From NCBI GenBank assembly GCA_036898135.1, contig CM072513.1, positions 75,883,625 through 75,947,624 of the forward strand: 64,000 nt of DNA, written 5' to 3'. The stretch comes from Oncomelania hupensis. Taxonomy: Eukaryota > Mollusca > Gastropoda > Littorinimorpha > Pomatiopsidae. Positions within the stretch are counted from its first letter, which is position 1. Every line of letters starts with the position of its first letter. A program made the translations under genes and the position numbers. The notes under the pieces were generated by a model. The model ran no database searches. It was not told where the DNA came from and saw only the letters and a program-made list of their open reading frames with translations. Below are positions 47,251-59,237 of the stretch, in pieces.

Positions 47251-47554
47251 ATTATTTATTCATGTACATTACACTTTACACTCTTCAAAATACATCAATC
47301 ACCAATACGTAATAATAACTTTTGGCTTGCACGTACTAAAGTACACACTCACATGAAGGGTAACACCACTTTGGCATTTGTTTACAAACAATCATGCAGG
47401 CAATCGCATATACACGCAGAATATTAAAATTCATTAGGTGTCGCATACTTAGTTTGGTAAACATATCTTTAGCAGCAAAAGCTACATCCAAAATAAAAGA
47501 TTGGGTGCTGGGGTAGGAAATTGGGGATAATCCGATCAAGCGGCAAAGTATCAA

Positions 47555-47998
47555 TCATGTCGTCTCTTCTTTCTCTTTCACTTCAGTTCTGTAGACGTGG
47601 ATGTGGACAGCAGAGTTGTGTCTTGTCCTGGTATGAGGTTCAAGCTCGTCGTCCTCGGGTTCCAGGTCATCAACAAGTTCAATACTGGAGGTATGTGTGG
47701 CCACTTCCAACGTGCCCACTCCTTCCTCTTTCAGCTGAAGAGCCAGGTTGATGGCACGGTTGATAGCACTTCCAAGTCCATGAATGTACACTTCGTTAGT
47801 CTGTCCTAGGAGCTTCCTGCACCGGCCTATCTGAGCCTGAAAGTTAGTTTTCCGAGACACGTACACATCATTCCTGCGCTTGGGTAGGCGAGGTGGAAGG
47901 CGTTTCCTGAGCTGGTATTCCTCATGATCAATGAGGTCTCTCAAGTCGTCTTTGACTTTCTTTTTGTTTTTGTTTTCCTTAGCTTCGGGAGATTGCAT
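47555..47998 (-). CDS. POP7: Ribonuclease P/MRP protein subunit POP7 (RPP20)
   Basis: POP7 is an Alba-fold subunit that pairs with POP6/RPP25-type proteins and binds the P3 RNA domain of nuclear RNase P and RNase MRP, which process pre-tRNA and pre-rRNA. The single-exon frame gives 147 residues from MQSPEAKENKNKKKVKDDLR. Conserved stretches: YQLRKRLPPRLPKRRNDVYV, QIGRCRKLLGQTNEVYIHGL, GSAINRAINLALQLKEE, TSSIELVDDLEPEDDELEPH and TRHNSAVHIHVYR; human POP7 is 140 residues with the same order. The frame stays open upstream to an ATG at 48118, but the added 40 residues lack family similarity, so the inner ATG is preferred. A short upstream frame lies in the leader. The gene diverges from ARV1. Confidence 0.95.
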   Translation of the reverse strand: MQSPEAKENKNKKKVKDDLRDLIDHEEYQLRKRLPPRLPKRRNDVYVSRKTNFQAQIGRCRKLLGQTNEVYIHGLGSAINRAINLALQLKEEGVGTLEVATHTSSIELVDDLEPEDDELEPHTRTRHNSAVHIHVYRTEVKEKEETT

Positions 47999-48252
47999 AT
48001 TAATGATATTTCGCACAGGAGAACAACTTAATTCTGAGCCGCTATTGCATCCAACTTTAGCCTCGCATGGACGCAGCCATCTTGTGTCAAGGGAATAAAT
48101 GCTAAAAAATTGTCTCATTAGGCTAGAATTGTCTCCCTTGTATCACAGACGCAGGAGAAGCAGCAAAGAACTTGCATGTTTCTTGCGAAGTTTGTTTATT
48201 ACCAGTAACATATAGCCAATAACCAGCATATTTTGTATACAACTTAACAAAG
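47999..48252. promoter_or_regulatory. POP7-ARV1 bidirectional promoter region
   Basis: Only 254 bp separate the two divergent start codons, so both leaders and promoters must fit or overlap here. The YY1-like site is at 48072-48083. No TATA box at a convincing position. Confidence 0.6.
48057..48080 (-). promoter_or_regulatory. Short upstream ORF and YY1-like site in POP7 leader
   Basis: AAGATGGCTGCG on the minus strand is a YY1-type core. Its ATG opens a seven-codon frame (MAASMRG-stop) ahead of the POP7 start. Whether it is translated is unknown. Confidence 0.4.
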
Positions 48253-48357
48253 ATGACAGACGACAAGGAAAAAAAGTATCAGTGTGTCCATTGTGGGCAC
48301 AATGTTCCAGAATTATACAAAGATTTCAACAAGGGCATCATCAAAATTTCACACTGT
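48253..48357 (+). CDS. ARV1: ARV1 exon 1
   Basis: Start AAAGATGACAGAC. Encodes MTDDKEKKYQCVHCGHNVPE and LYKDFNKGIIKISHC. Donor CTGT|GTGAGT. Confidence 0.93.
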
Positions 48358-48644
48358 GTGAGTCACTTACTGACTTAGTATGCAGACTGCTGTGCTTCAA
48401 CAGAACTATTCAATTCCTACACTATTATTATACAGAATAGTTGGCCACATCGGCAGGGTTAAAAGTTTATATTAAACAACATAGCATGAAATAGTTTATT
48501 TTATTTGTTGGATCAACAAGCACTCTTAGGTAAATTACTTAAACAGTCTTCTCTTTCGTAGGCCTCAATAGCATAATACATTTAGGATGCCTACGAGTTT
48601 ACAAAGACGAAAGAAAAGACTTCAGTGCCTGGGCTCAGAGACAT

Positions 48645-48725
<81 letters not shown>

Positions 48726-49284
48726 AATAATACAAATAATAATGATAACAATACATACATACATAACTTTTATAAAGCAAGGGCCCTTGAAAAAAAAAAT
48801 AAAATAAAATAAATACAGAAACAAAAGATGTCAACACTGAGACAAAAAAAAAAAAAAAAAAAAAGTCTGTTTATGGTAATATAGGGGAAACAAATAGGGT
48901 CGGTAGGTCGGCTTCATATATATATATATATAAACCTATTCCATCTTGGGTGCAATTTTGGGAGGTTATTTTATTTTTATTTTCCACACGGTCCCCAAAA
49001 AAGTTTAGGGTCAGCCGAAATACCATAAACAGACTTTTGTGTGTGTGTGTGTGTGTGCCTGCCTATAGCTTGTGCTAGTTTTGTTCTTTATATATACCTT
49101 GAGGTTTTATTTTCAGCTTATAATTTCTCTTTGTGCAGGTAAAGTGCAGTGAGGTGGCAGACAAGTACATTGAATATGATTCCGTCATCATTTTTCTAGA
49201 TGTCCTTTTGCTTCAGCGGCCAGCGTACAGGCACATTTTGATCAATTCCTCAACCAAGGTTAACTTTAAATGGAAGATTAAGCA

Positions 49285-49334
<50 letters not shown>

Positions 49335-52300
49335 TATTATTATTATTATTATATAATAATAATAATTATTATTATATTATAATAATTATTATTATTATCA
49401 TCATCATCATTATTATTATTATTATTAATAATAAAAATTATATAATAATAATACACACCAGGATCGCACAAACAACTGCTGCCCTGACAAGGTTGAAGCC
49501 CATTTGGAAAGACAGAACCATCAGTCTACATTCCAAAGTAAGACTGCTGCGCTCTCTGGTCATCTCCATCTTCCTATATGCTTGCGAAGCATGGACCCTC
49601 ACAGCAGATCTCCAACGAAGAATACAAAGCATGGAGATGAGGTGCTACAGAAGACTTCTGTGCATTTCCTATACCCAACACATCACCAACGTTGAAGTCC
49701 GACAGACCATCACACAAGCCATTGGACAACACGATGACCTGCTCACAGTGGTGAAGAAACGGAAACTCCGATGGTATGGCCACGTCACCAGATCATCAGG
49801 CCTTGCAAAGACCATTCTGCAAGGCACAGTGCAAGGAGGTAGAAGAAGGGGGAGACCGAAAAAGAGGTGGGAGGACAACATTCGAGAATGGACTGGTTTG
49901 ACACTGAGCGAAGCCATGAGGGCTGCTGAGGACAGAGAAAGATGGAGTATGCTGGTTAAGCGATCATCTGTGGTGCCCCTACGACCTTCGGGTTATGGGA
50001 CAGGATAGGATAGGATAGGAATAATACACAAACATGAAAGTGTCATGCTGCACACGCACACTTTCGCAGAAATGCTTCTTGCTCCTGTTGAAAATATATA
50101 TATATTTTTTTAAAGCTCCAGGCCATTGGAGATATCTTATATAATTGTTAATTCTATAGTTAGTGTCTTATCCATTCTCTATCATTTTAGAAGTGTATGG
50201 TGCAGTTAACTTCATTTCCGTTTAGTTCAGTTTTTGTATTTCTGTTTTAGTTCAGTTTGTTATTTCTGTTTAAGTTCAGTTTTGTTTACATTTAAGTTCA
50301 GTTTTTGTTTACATTTAAGTTCAGTTTTTAATTTACATTTACTTACAGTTCTTCTACTTTAATTTTTTTTTTGAAGTTGAAATATGTGCAAGTTTAGTTT
50401 TACACTTCAAACTTCAATAGATATAGTGGAAACAATTGAGTTTTAAAAAAAAATATGTAAAGAAATAAATTAATTCTGTACAGGGCTACATGCGCCTTCT
50501 GCTAGTATTATGGCTGTGTGATGCATTAACAAAGCTGATGCAAAGAAAAGCGGGTGTGTTGTCCCCTCGCCTTCCACCTGACAATGTCTTCTACTCAGCG
50601 TTGGAGGTGGACTTTTATCAAGACTACCTTTGTTCAGCTGCTGGTAAGGTTTGCAATTTGTAATAATACTGGATATGCCCTTTCCCTAAATCACTAATAC
50701 TAATAAGTAATAGGCTCAAAGCACAGCGACCTGTACGCACCCTCAGTGAACTGACAAAATTACAGTTATAGAAGTAGTACATAGTTTGGATGGTGGTAGG
50801 CCGTGAAGCCTTGTAGTGTCCACTTGTGAAAGGATTTATGTTGTTTATAATTTTATGTTAGTTTATGAAGATGTGCTCAAGGCAGATAAGGTCTAACTCA
50901 AGCTGCCAAGCAAGGATGGGCAAACTACTTTTGAAAAGTAGTCCGCTACACTACAGTTACATTAGTCTAAAAAAGTAGTTAGCTACTTTACAATTACATT
51001 TTGAAGGATTGTAGTTCGCTACTTTTACGCTATACTTAAAAAAAAGTAGCTAACTACTTTTCAAACTACTTTAAAAAAAAAAAATGTAATCACAACTGGG
51101 ACTGCTAAGTATTTTTTAGATGTAAGTAAATTTAAAAAAAAAAAAAAGACAATAAAAAAATAATAAAGAAATACTTTTAATGATATATGCTCTTCATCAG
51201 ATTACCACAAAAAAAAAAAGAAAAAAAAAAGAAAAAAAAGATACAAAATATTTCTTTAGACTACAAAATTTGTTATTGAAAACATTGCAAGTCAAGATCA
51301 TTATATTATAGGAGCACACTTAATACATTATGTATGGTATAAATATACCTTTTGCAAATTACAAAAAAATATTATTAATAATAAATTAATAATAAAAGTA
51401 AAAAATAGAAGAAAAATGTTAAATGTACTCTGTTATGTCTGATACAAAACATAAATACAGCCATAAGCCGTACAGGCAGACTTGAGATGGATGCTGTCGT
51501 CTTGCTCGCTGAATGCTCATTGCATCCGTACTTGCATTTAAATAGGTAGTCAAAAGCCATTTAAAAAAAATGATTTCCTCATCACAAAACTGACATAGTT
51601 TAAAGAGCTTTTCATTCTGAACACAGTGGTATATTTTTTTCCCCATAGGACAAATAGGTAAAAAGTTATTAATGTTTGAAAATGCCGAATGTTGGTGGTT
51701 TTTTGGCAACGTTTTGGAATTGAAGAAATTGACAACTTTGGAGTCTCAAAGTGAAGCCAATATTGATACCAGAAAGCTGATTTTTGACAGGTAACCCCTT
51801 CATATGTTATACTCCAAGCCCAATTTTCTTCAAACCTATCCCATGTAATGTTCAGCCGTTTTGGTGCTTCAAAGTTGGGAAATCATCAAATTCGCAGTGC
51901 GCGCCGGCAAATTATAGGCCTACTAGTGTGCTACTACGCTCAGCACTCGTGTCGCTGAATAGGCCTACGAGTTCGCCATGACCGCAAGAATTCCCGAACA
52001 CCGTTTGGTTACACTTTTCTACGGCAAAGCGCTCCGCGATACAGTAATGCACAAATTAATAAATAACCTAGTTTTATAAAGGAAAGTCTGCTCTTTATTC
52101 CTTGCTAATTTTTAAACTTCTAGTTAAAATCAAACTTACATCAAAATCGCTTTATCCACTTTGTTCGGCTCGTAACAAAAGATTTACACAAGAGAGCCCA
52201 CCATATTTATATGTAAATGAAGCTAAGTATCCGAACTTCTCATTGGTTCTTATTTTTAGGCCATCCAATGAAGTATCGCAAAGCGCTTAGACTTTGAAAC

Positions 52301-55300
52301 GAGCCCCTCTAAGCAAACGACGCTGACAACTTTTTCCGCACCGCCATTCAGCGCTCGGATAGGGGCGTATTCAAAAGCTGTTTTCTCGGAATCTTTCGCA
52401 TAAACATGCATTAAAAACAACACAGATGTAAAGATAAAGCTTTCAATTTTTATTTGAATACAGCCACTGTTCGTTTTAATGCAGTTTTACATTAATAATA
52501 AGTGTTGAAAGTGAAGTCAAAACTGGGTCAAAACTGGCGAGCGGACAAGAGCCAATGAAGGGCTTTGACTACCTAATTTAAATATAAATGCATTGTCCGT
52601 TTCTTCTTTGATATGAAAAAATTCTACATATGGTTTAAACAAAGTTGGAAGTTTCTCAATCTTTTGCAGTCTAAAATTTGTGCGTTCTGTGCTTGATTTG
52701 CCCGAACAAAGACTGAGATGAATGACGCGCGCTTTTGAAAGTCACGTGACTGGCTTTTGCTTTCAGCCTATCACAATCATGCTTCCGTTCGCTGAGCGAG
52801 CGATCAATCTCGCGCGAGACAGCACTCGCTTTGGCTTCACTGAAAGTGCAAGTCACACGGCAAGGAAAGTAGCGTAGCGAAAAACACATTTTCGCTACTT
52901 CGCTACTGACAAATTAGTAGTTCGCTGCTTTACAACTACTTTTTTACAATATGTAGTTTGGATCGTTACAAACTACTCCAAATAGTAGCGAAACTACAAA
53001 ATGTAGTCGCTACTCTCGCTACTTGCCCATCCTTGCTGCCAAGGCACCCACAATGATGACAGTTACAAACACTGAATAGGGCTAGGTACTGCAAAGCAGT
53101 ATAAGCGACTGCTTTACTTCCAAGAAGTTAAGCAATGCTGACCAAAGTCCATTCTAGCTACTACATGCAGTACCAATAGCATGACCCTGTTGCTCAGGCA
53201 ACACAGTGGGCCTGCTCTATGGGTTTAAGAGTATAAACTGAATCCAGCAAACCATCCCGATCTGGGCCCCACTCGCGGCGCGTAGGGCACAGTACTTATC
53301 CCGACTTTTATCTGGCTAGAGTATGGACCGATATATAGCCTTACAAAAACCCGATGCGTAGCGGAGTCCAGAAATGTGCATGCTTAACGATTCGCGTTCC
53401 CGTCTGTCGCCCGATTCTGCCCACCACAAAGGCACGCTGCGCACAAGCTAACATAGGCCTACTCTCGCTTCTCATTGGCTAAACTGTCTGTGGACTGTTT
53501 CGTCTGCTTCACATTTGCTGCGGCGTACGTATGTGAAAAATATTTATACAAAATCAATTCAGCAAAATGTCATTATTTAATTGTGCTTATAATTCTTAAT
53601 TTTTAATCATACAATATATAAAATATTGTTAAAGTGTTTTTTTTAACTGTTGTATTTATTTATACATTATAAGCCAAGGGTAAACTTCTGTGCCCATTAC
53701 TGCTGGTCTTTTCCGGTTGACCTTTGCATAAGGCGCGAATCTTCTACAGTGGTTTTCTTCTACAGTTGCATGTGCTCGGATATTTTGTTTGCCTGCGAAA
53801 ACCTATTCCGCTGTGGTTGTTTTTTTGGGCTTTGCCTTTCGTTTATGTATTTACACACGATTTCGATCGCGATGAAGATCACGTTAATATATATTGTTAT
53901 CTAAATGGTGTGTAAATACTTCAGTGGGGACACACCAAGGACTTCCAAAAACAAAAACACCTGTGCTAACAGTCCCTATTAACACCAGACATCTCAATTC
54001 TTTCTTCATGCAATCACATATCATAAACAATATGTGGGATACGATTTTAGGGTAAATCAGCATTGGCCAGGGATGGGGCATTATCGTGGTTGTTTCTGGT
54101 TTAAGTTGGGTTACAATAGGGTTGGTGTTGGGTATCCTGACGTATGCCCGATCTTTGCCGGAATCGGGTTACCGTTCTGCAAAGGTTGGGTTATGGTCGG
54201 GTAAGTTTTGGGTACCCCGACGATCGCTCAATCTTTATCGAAAATGGGGCTACTGTTTGTCGAACGTGGGGTTACGATCGGGTAAGTTTCGGGTAGCCCG
54301 ACGATCGCTTGATCTTTGCCCGAATCGGGCCTGAGTCGGTTCCAATTTCCATTTGCCCGATCCGAGCTCGATCAGGCCCCGAAATTATGGTTAACTGGGA
54401 AGTTTAATCAGTGCATTCCCACATGCATACATTCAATCACACAGACTCTTATAGATATCTCAGTACTTCTAGATGAATGAATGCCAACTACACAAATACA
54501 AAACTGTACCTGCTAGCTCTATCCTCAAAAGCAGAATGTGGTCAACCTTTCAGTGGGGTAGAAATTGGTTACGTATGCAAAAATATCACTAGTATGCATG
54601 GTGGTGCCCCATAATTCTAGATTGGAAATGAATGGATAAAAGAAGCCATTGTATCAGACAATGGGTCCTGACAGGAAGTCCTCTCCAGGATCGCATAAAC
54701 AATTGCTGCCCTGGCAAGGCTGAAACCCATTTGGAAAGACATGACCATCAGTCTACATTCCAAGGTAAGACGTACTGCTGTGCTCCCTTGTCATCTCCAT
54801 CTTCCTATACGCTTGCAAAACATGGACCCTCACAGCAGATCTACAACGAAGAATACAAAGCATGGAGATGAGGTGCTAAAGAAGACTTCTGGGCATTTCC
54901 TATACCCAGCACATCACCAACGATGAAGTCCGATAGACCATCACACAAGCCATTGGATAACATAATAACATGCTCACAGTGGTGAAGAAACGGAAACTCC
55001 GATGGTATGGCCACGTCACCAGAGCATCAGGCCTTGCAGAAACCATCCTGCAAGGCACAGTGCAAGGAGGTAAAAGAAGAGGGAGACTGAAAAAGAGGTG
55101 GGAGGACAACATTCGAGAATGGACTGGTTTGACACTGAACGAAGCCATCAGGGTTGCTGATGACAGAGAAAGATGGAGTATGCTGGTTAAACGATCATCT
55201 GTGGTGCCCCAACGACCTTCGGGTTACTGATTAGAATAGGATAGGATAGGATGGAAATAAAAGAAAAAAAGGTTCATGTTTTAATTATTTCAAGGACTCT

Positions 55301-58300
55301 TACTCCTAACCCGTTCATCAACTTTGTTGTAAAAATATTGATATGTAGTGACAGTTATGTGTAGATGTACATGATATGCATAATTAGTTAGTTAGTTATT
55401 CATTGCTTACAGGGTCCAGCGGACTGCAAAGAGCCGAATCAGGACCACAAAATCAAGACCACAACTTCACTGAAAGACGACTCGCCCCTGATCCGCATAA
55501 AAGATCTGCCGAAACAGCCATAGTGGTAACACTGAAGGCACTCCACCAGCCGGTCACTTTACAATAAAGACATCCCACGCAGGGGACGCTGAGGCTATAC
55601 TCTAATTTATTGAACCCCCATTTACAAAAACAAAATAGAATACAAACATCATTATATATTGCTAAATAATAACATCATAGGAAGCCCCAGGAAGACCACC
55701 TGGCAGAAAGCATCCAATATTCCCAAGCTGATCCAACAGACCTCACACACAAATGAGGAGTTTTGTCCCAGAAGAGTTTTAAAAAATAAAAGGTAGGTGA
55801 CTGGTCTAGCGAAGAAGAAGATAGTATTGTAGATTGATAGAACAGAGTAGGAATGAGAAAGAACAAAGGAGAAAGACAGCGACAGTGGGAATTTAAAGCA
55901 CTAAATTTCCAAATGAATGAACATTGAGGTTTAACGTCTACACCCACCATTGGCGATATGTCAGACGGGGATAACCATCCCAGGGAAAAGGGATAGGGAT
56001 CTGAATCAACACTGAACCACCAGAGCAATCATACTGCTAAAATGGATAGTGAAAATGGCCACATTTTATATCGCCCACCACGGGATTCGAACCTGTGTCA
56101 TCGGTATGCCAGGCGTATGCTCTACCAATGGAGCTACGGCGGTGGGCGTAAATTTCCACAAAGTGGGGATACTATTTATACTGAAACCCCCGGCACCCCC
56201 ATGATAAACAAGAATTAAATTTAAGGCTCCATTTCCCAGCCGAGAGGGTCACTTTGACACACAAAATCTACTTGTCATAACGCACAGAATTTCCCGCTGT
56301 ACATAATTTAAATGACAAATTCTATACAAATTCAACAAGCGATTGTTGATACTCGTTTACTTTATGCTGTATGTGTGCAAGAAAGTGCAAAATTGTTACA
56401 CTTTTGTAAAAATCGTCTGCAGCTTGTGTTTTCACTGTGCGTGTTCGCAATTAAATTTACAGTTAATATTGAGCCCTTCAAAATTCCTAGTGACCCCCTA
56501 AAAGTTCTTATGACCCTCCGCAAATTTTCCAAGTTTACTTTTTGTGCCGAATCTGTACCCCTGGTGTTTGTTTCTTTTCTTTTCGTTTTTTTGTTTGTTT
56601 GGGGATTTTTTTCTTCCAAAAAGAGTTACCACTTACATGAACATAGTTAGGAAATTGGTAATCAATCGCAATTTTAGTTTTAATCAAACTTTTCACTTAT
56701 AGTTCATTGGTTTCATTTTCTGTCTTTTTTTCCAGAATCCCTTGTGTTTTTCTGGACTGTGACGTGCTTGTTTGCAGCCGGCCATTTTCGGAGACATAAT
56801 AATTTGAACAATTTTCAGTAAGTTGGACATACGTTTAGAAAACACCACTTGTTTTATTTGGACTGTTGAAAGCCAGAGTTCTAATAACTTACCCTCTGGA
56901 CTAGTGTCCCTTCTTCTTCTTCAGGATCTTATGGTTGTTCCTTGGACACTGCAAAATATTCTTAATTTGGGTAGCACGCAAGGAAATTCACTAGATGTTT
57001 TTGTTAAATCCTATGTTGTTTTTTTCCTAAAAGTCCAGCTATAATAACAGATCTCATCTAGTAAAGGCAGTAGTTTGCCGTATTTTTCACTATCCCGATA
57101 GCAACTTTCACACCAAATAAAACTTAAAATTTGCAAATCTGCAAATGATGAGGGACTGTGCATAGTTCAATTGAACTTTAATAAAAGTACTAGGGCCAAA
57201 TACGAACACTAGGAAGGATGGGTGGTAAAAACTGGTCAAACGAGCTGCATGTTTTAATGGTCCGCACGATCTTTTCCTCTCATTTGGGAATTGAACCAAT
57301 GCTTTTAGCATGCCTGTTTATTATTTATTTGTGTGATTTTGAGTGTGTTTTTAATCAGAATGATTTTGAGAGAACATAAGTTTTTTTTGTTTTTCATTAT
57401 TCAGATTGAGCTTTCATGGTGCAGTAATTCTAATTCGTATATAATTGTGACAAGTTTTTTTTTATCTTTATTTTAATGAATGAATTGATGTATTTATGTT
57501 GTTTCCTTTGACACAGACTGCAGCAAGTGCTGAAAGCAATAGTGTTCTCCAGCATGGGTCGACTGCTTGTGGTGCCAGCGCTGATCTGGGGTGCATCGTA
57601 CAGTGCAATAGGGGTGGCGCTTACCCATCTTTTTGTCGCTTCATCCAACGTTCAAGCTTTGAGAGGTTTGTAAGGCATAATTCAGTATTTGAAGGATTGT
57701 CTTCTCTTTTTTTTATAATTAGTATTTGCATTGCAGAATTTACGATTTGTATTTGTGTTTTTCTTTAGGTGTTGTAGTTCTTGAGAAAGCCAAGACATCC
57801 ATGAGTCTTTTTTTTCACCATTTCTGAAGAACCAGTACTAAACATTAATGGAGTTTGTTCAAACTTCATTGGAACATTAATTTACCTAGTGGCCAGCTTC
57901 TGGTGCCATCATATTTACTCTAGCTTCAAGGTCCTAGTCGCTGGGTTCAATTCTTTGGTAAACAGTCTTTACTCTTGTATCTCAAAAACAGCTCAACCGA
58001 TTTTGATGATTTTTGGTTTGCAGGTACTTCAACTCATGGCCAATCGTTCAGTGTCGGTCCATTCTTTGGTCATATGGTTTGTCTTCGCTCAGTCAGTCCG
58101 AAGTGTGTTTACAGTTTTTTTTAGTTGTCATTACAATGGATTTTTGACCTTGTGTTTTGTGTTTGTTTTAGTGGTAAACAAGACATCAAGACTATGGCAA
58201 GTGGTACTAGTGGTTATGATCGGATACACAGTTCAGATGGCAGTCACTGGGTGTTTCCTGTACAGTTCTTCCTTTCTGTCAGCTTTTGATGTGTTCAACT

Positions 58301-58329
58301 TTACACAAATTTTACCAGTGAAAATGTAA
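48253..58329 (+). CDS. ARV1: ARV1, ER sterol/lipid homeostasis protein, six exons
   Basis: ARV1 is a multi-pass ER membrane protein involved in sterol trafficking and GPI/sphingolipid homeostasis. Exons: 48253-48357, 49139-49258, 50484-50643, 56736-56817, 57517-57665 and 58172-58329; phases are consistent and total 257 residues (human 271). The N-terminal ARV1 homology domain has a zinc ribbon with Cys11, Cys14, Cys35 and Cys38 (CVHC and CVKC), then VADKYIEYDSVIIFLDVLLL and QRPAYRHILINSS. Downstream hydrophobic segments include LVFFWTVTCLFAAGHF, the MGRLLVVPALIWG loop region with SSNVQALR, and WQVVLVVMIGYTVQMAV. These follow the human order. Intron 1 has a MITE, intron 2 a young LINE fragment, and intron 3 (6.1 kb) a hAT element, a GC-rich element, a LINE and a SINE. 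Confidence 0.93.
48540..48632. mobile_element. Partial copy of the 1025-1140 MITE
   Basis: CTTTCGTAGGCCTCAA and GCCTACGAGTTTACAAAGAC...AAAAGACTTCAGTGCCTG match the earlier MITE. A (TAC)n expansion follows. It lies in ARV1 intron 1. Confidence 0.65.
48645..48725. repeat. (TAC)n microsatellite
   Basis: About 27 TAC units. Confidence 0.95.
48861..49038. mobile_element. MITE, 178 bp, 18-bp perfect inverted repeats
   Basis: AAAAGTCTGTTTATGGTA at the left and its exact reverse complement at the right. It sits between an A-run and a (GT)n run in ARV1 intron 1, so the target duplication cannot be read. Confidence 0.75.
49139..49258 (+). CDS. ARV1: ARV1 exon 2
   Basis: Acceptor TTGTGCAG|GTA, donor CCAAG|GTTAAC. 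Completes the zinc ribbon (CVKC) and the KYIEYD motif. Confidence 0.95.
49286..49455. repeat. (AAT)n / (ATT)n microsatellite
   Basis: About 170 bp of AAT and ATT tracts, with the inverted halves able to form a hairpin. Immediately precedes the L1a fragment. Confidence 0.9.
49462..50021 (+). mobile_element. RTE-like LINE (L1a), 5'-truncated, near-identical copy
   Basis: It corresponds to the last ~550 bp of the 26-kb copy with only a handful of substitutions and one 3-bp difference (GRRRGRPKKRW against GRRGRQKKRW). A 171-codon frame remains open. (GGATA)n tail. Located in ARV1 intron 2. Confidence 0.9.
50484..50643 (+). CDS. ARV1: ARV1 exon 3
   Basis: Acceptor TGTACAG|GGC, donor GCTG|GTAAGG. 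Encodes GYMRLLLVLWLCDALTKLMQ through VDFYQDYLCSAA; the WDFY-like site of human ARV1 is VDFY here. Confidence 0.92.
50911..53035. mobile_element. hAT-type DNA transposon, 2125 bp, 8-bp duplication
   Basis: Ends CAAGGATGGGCAA...TTGCCCATCCTTG are perfect inverted repeats flanked by the 8-bp word CTGCCAAG on both sides (50903-50910, 53036-53043). This is the hallmark duplication length of hAT. Both ends carry many copies of short GTAG/CTAC words (for example AAGTAGTTAGCTACTTT). No transposase domain was recognised, so it is non-autonomous. It lies in ARV1 intron 3. Confidence 0.88.
53244..54398 (-). mobile_element. GC-rich palindromic repeat element (CCAGC family), copy 2
   Basis: Reverse-oriented relative of 9811-11022. 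Ends CCAGCAAACC...GGTTAACTGG. It shares the internal AT-rich core (for example GTAAACTTCTGTGCCCATTA against its complement near 10590) and the GATCGGG-rich flank at 54140-54370. Confidence 0.65.
54650..55250 (+). mobile_element. RTE-like LINE (L1a), older 5'-truncated copy
   Basis: Same 3' segment as the 26-kb copy but with several stops and small indels. It ends RPSGY-stop and a degenerate (GGATA)n tail. Confidence 0.85.
55384..56203 (-). mobile_element. CCCCG-SINE, reverse, with nested tRNA-SINE
   Basis: (AACT)n tail at the left, CCCCCGGCACCCCC start at the right. Interrupted at 55911-56148. No certain duplication at the outer ends. Confidence 0.85.
55911..56148 (-). mobile_element. tRNA-derived SINE (family T2), complete
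   Basis: Flanked by TAAATTTCC (55902-55910, 56149-56157) inside the CCCCG-SINE. Its minus-strand 5' end (56147 to 56073) mimics a tRNA: a 7-bp acceptor stem GCCCACC/GGTGGGC, a D-arm with TAGCTCCATTGGTAGAGC, a GGC (Ala-like) triplet at the anticodon place and GGTTCGAATCC. The anticodon stem pairs poorly and the flanks are SINE body, so it is a SINE head, not a tRNA gene. Confidence 0.8.
56736..56817 (+). CDS. ARV1: ARV1 exon 4
   Basis: Acceptor TTTCCAG|AA, donor TTTCA|GTAAGT. Encodes SLVFFWTVTCLFAAGHFRRH, a membrane segment. Confidence 0.85.
57517..57665 (+). CDS. ARV1: ARV1 exon 5
   Basis: Acceptor GACACAG|A, donor AGAG|GTTTGT. Encodes VLKAIVFSSMGRLLVVPALI and HLFVASSNVQALR, matching human SSYGKLLLIPAVIW and LTSNFQAIR. 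Confidence 0.93.
58172..58329 (+). CDS. ARV1: ARV1 exon 6, with stop
   Basis: Acceptor TGTTTTAG|TG. Encodes NKTSRLWQVVLVVMIGYTVQ onward, ending QILPVKM-stop. Confidence 0.88.
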
Positions 58330-59191
58330 TATGGATGGTGATATGCTCATGGACATGGTATTTTCTACCCATAAAGATGTGACTGACAAGTCTCTCAGCA
58401 TATACAGGACATGGCATTTTGTAACAATGAAAATGTGACAAACTGATCAAGGTATGCTCAGGTATTTTGTAATTGTGCAGGACAATTTTCTCAATGTCAG
58501 TGCAGCATAACAACACATAAAATGCAGTCTACAGCGAAATGGAAGATTTAGTCCAGCAGCAATGATGAGAGGTCAGTTTTGGTCAGTCAGCTGTTGGTCA
58601 ACACGCCTTTGGTTACGATGATGAGACTTTACGGACTATGAATTGTAAAATAATTATAACTCTGACTCCTACAACACAGAAGTGATTACAGACTGCCAGA
58701 GATTCGATTCTGGAAGGATACCAATCCTAAGCCTTTAACCTACTAGGAAGGAGTTGTTGTTGCAGTTGGTTGTTTGTTATTAAATTATTTAATTTATAGT
58801 ATAAAGTATAGAATCAGTATGAAGTAGAAAAACAAACCCAAAATATAAAAGATTACGAACTGATATTCAGGACATCATGTTAAATATTTATGTCTGGATC
58901 AGTCAAAACAGCAATAGTTTTTATGAATTGAAATATATATGCCAATGTTGTATTTAGCATGACAGTGAAAGCAAACGTGTTTAGATTGAAAGTGCTAGTT
59001 TTATGCAGTGTTTAGAAGAAATAGATGAAAGTGTATAACTGTACAAGCTCGTGTGAAACAGTTTAATTTTCAAAAAGTGTAATTACTTCATAAAGGGTTT
59101 GAGACCACAGGAAAACCAATCCTACTGTCAAGAATGTAACTGGCACGTATAACAAATTAATAAATAAATATAATACAGCCTAGACCTATAG

Positions 59192-59237
<46 letters not shown>

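Noticed and set aside
47999..48118. Forty-residue N-terminal extension of POP7
   Set aside because: Open frame but no family similarity; the region must serve as leader/promoter for the divergent pair.
48591..48837. Poly-Val, poly-Ser and poly-Thr open frames
   Set aside because: All are readings of the (TAC)n microsatellite in ARV1 intron 1.
50911..53035. Transposase gene inside the 8-bp-duplication hAT element
   Set aside because: Open frames of 60-96 codons on both strands show no finger, RNase-H-like or dimerisation motif.
56073..56147. tRNA-Ala(GGC) gene
   Set aside because: Acceptor and T-arm look good but the anticodon stem is unpaired and the sequence continues as a SINE body with its own target duplication.
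56934..57044. Alternative ARV1 exon after TTCTTCTTCAG
   Set aside because: Its translation does not match ARV1 and stops early; the exon at 57517 fits phase and family sequence.
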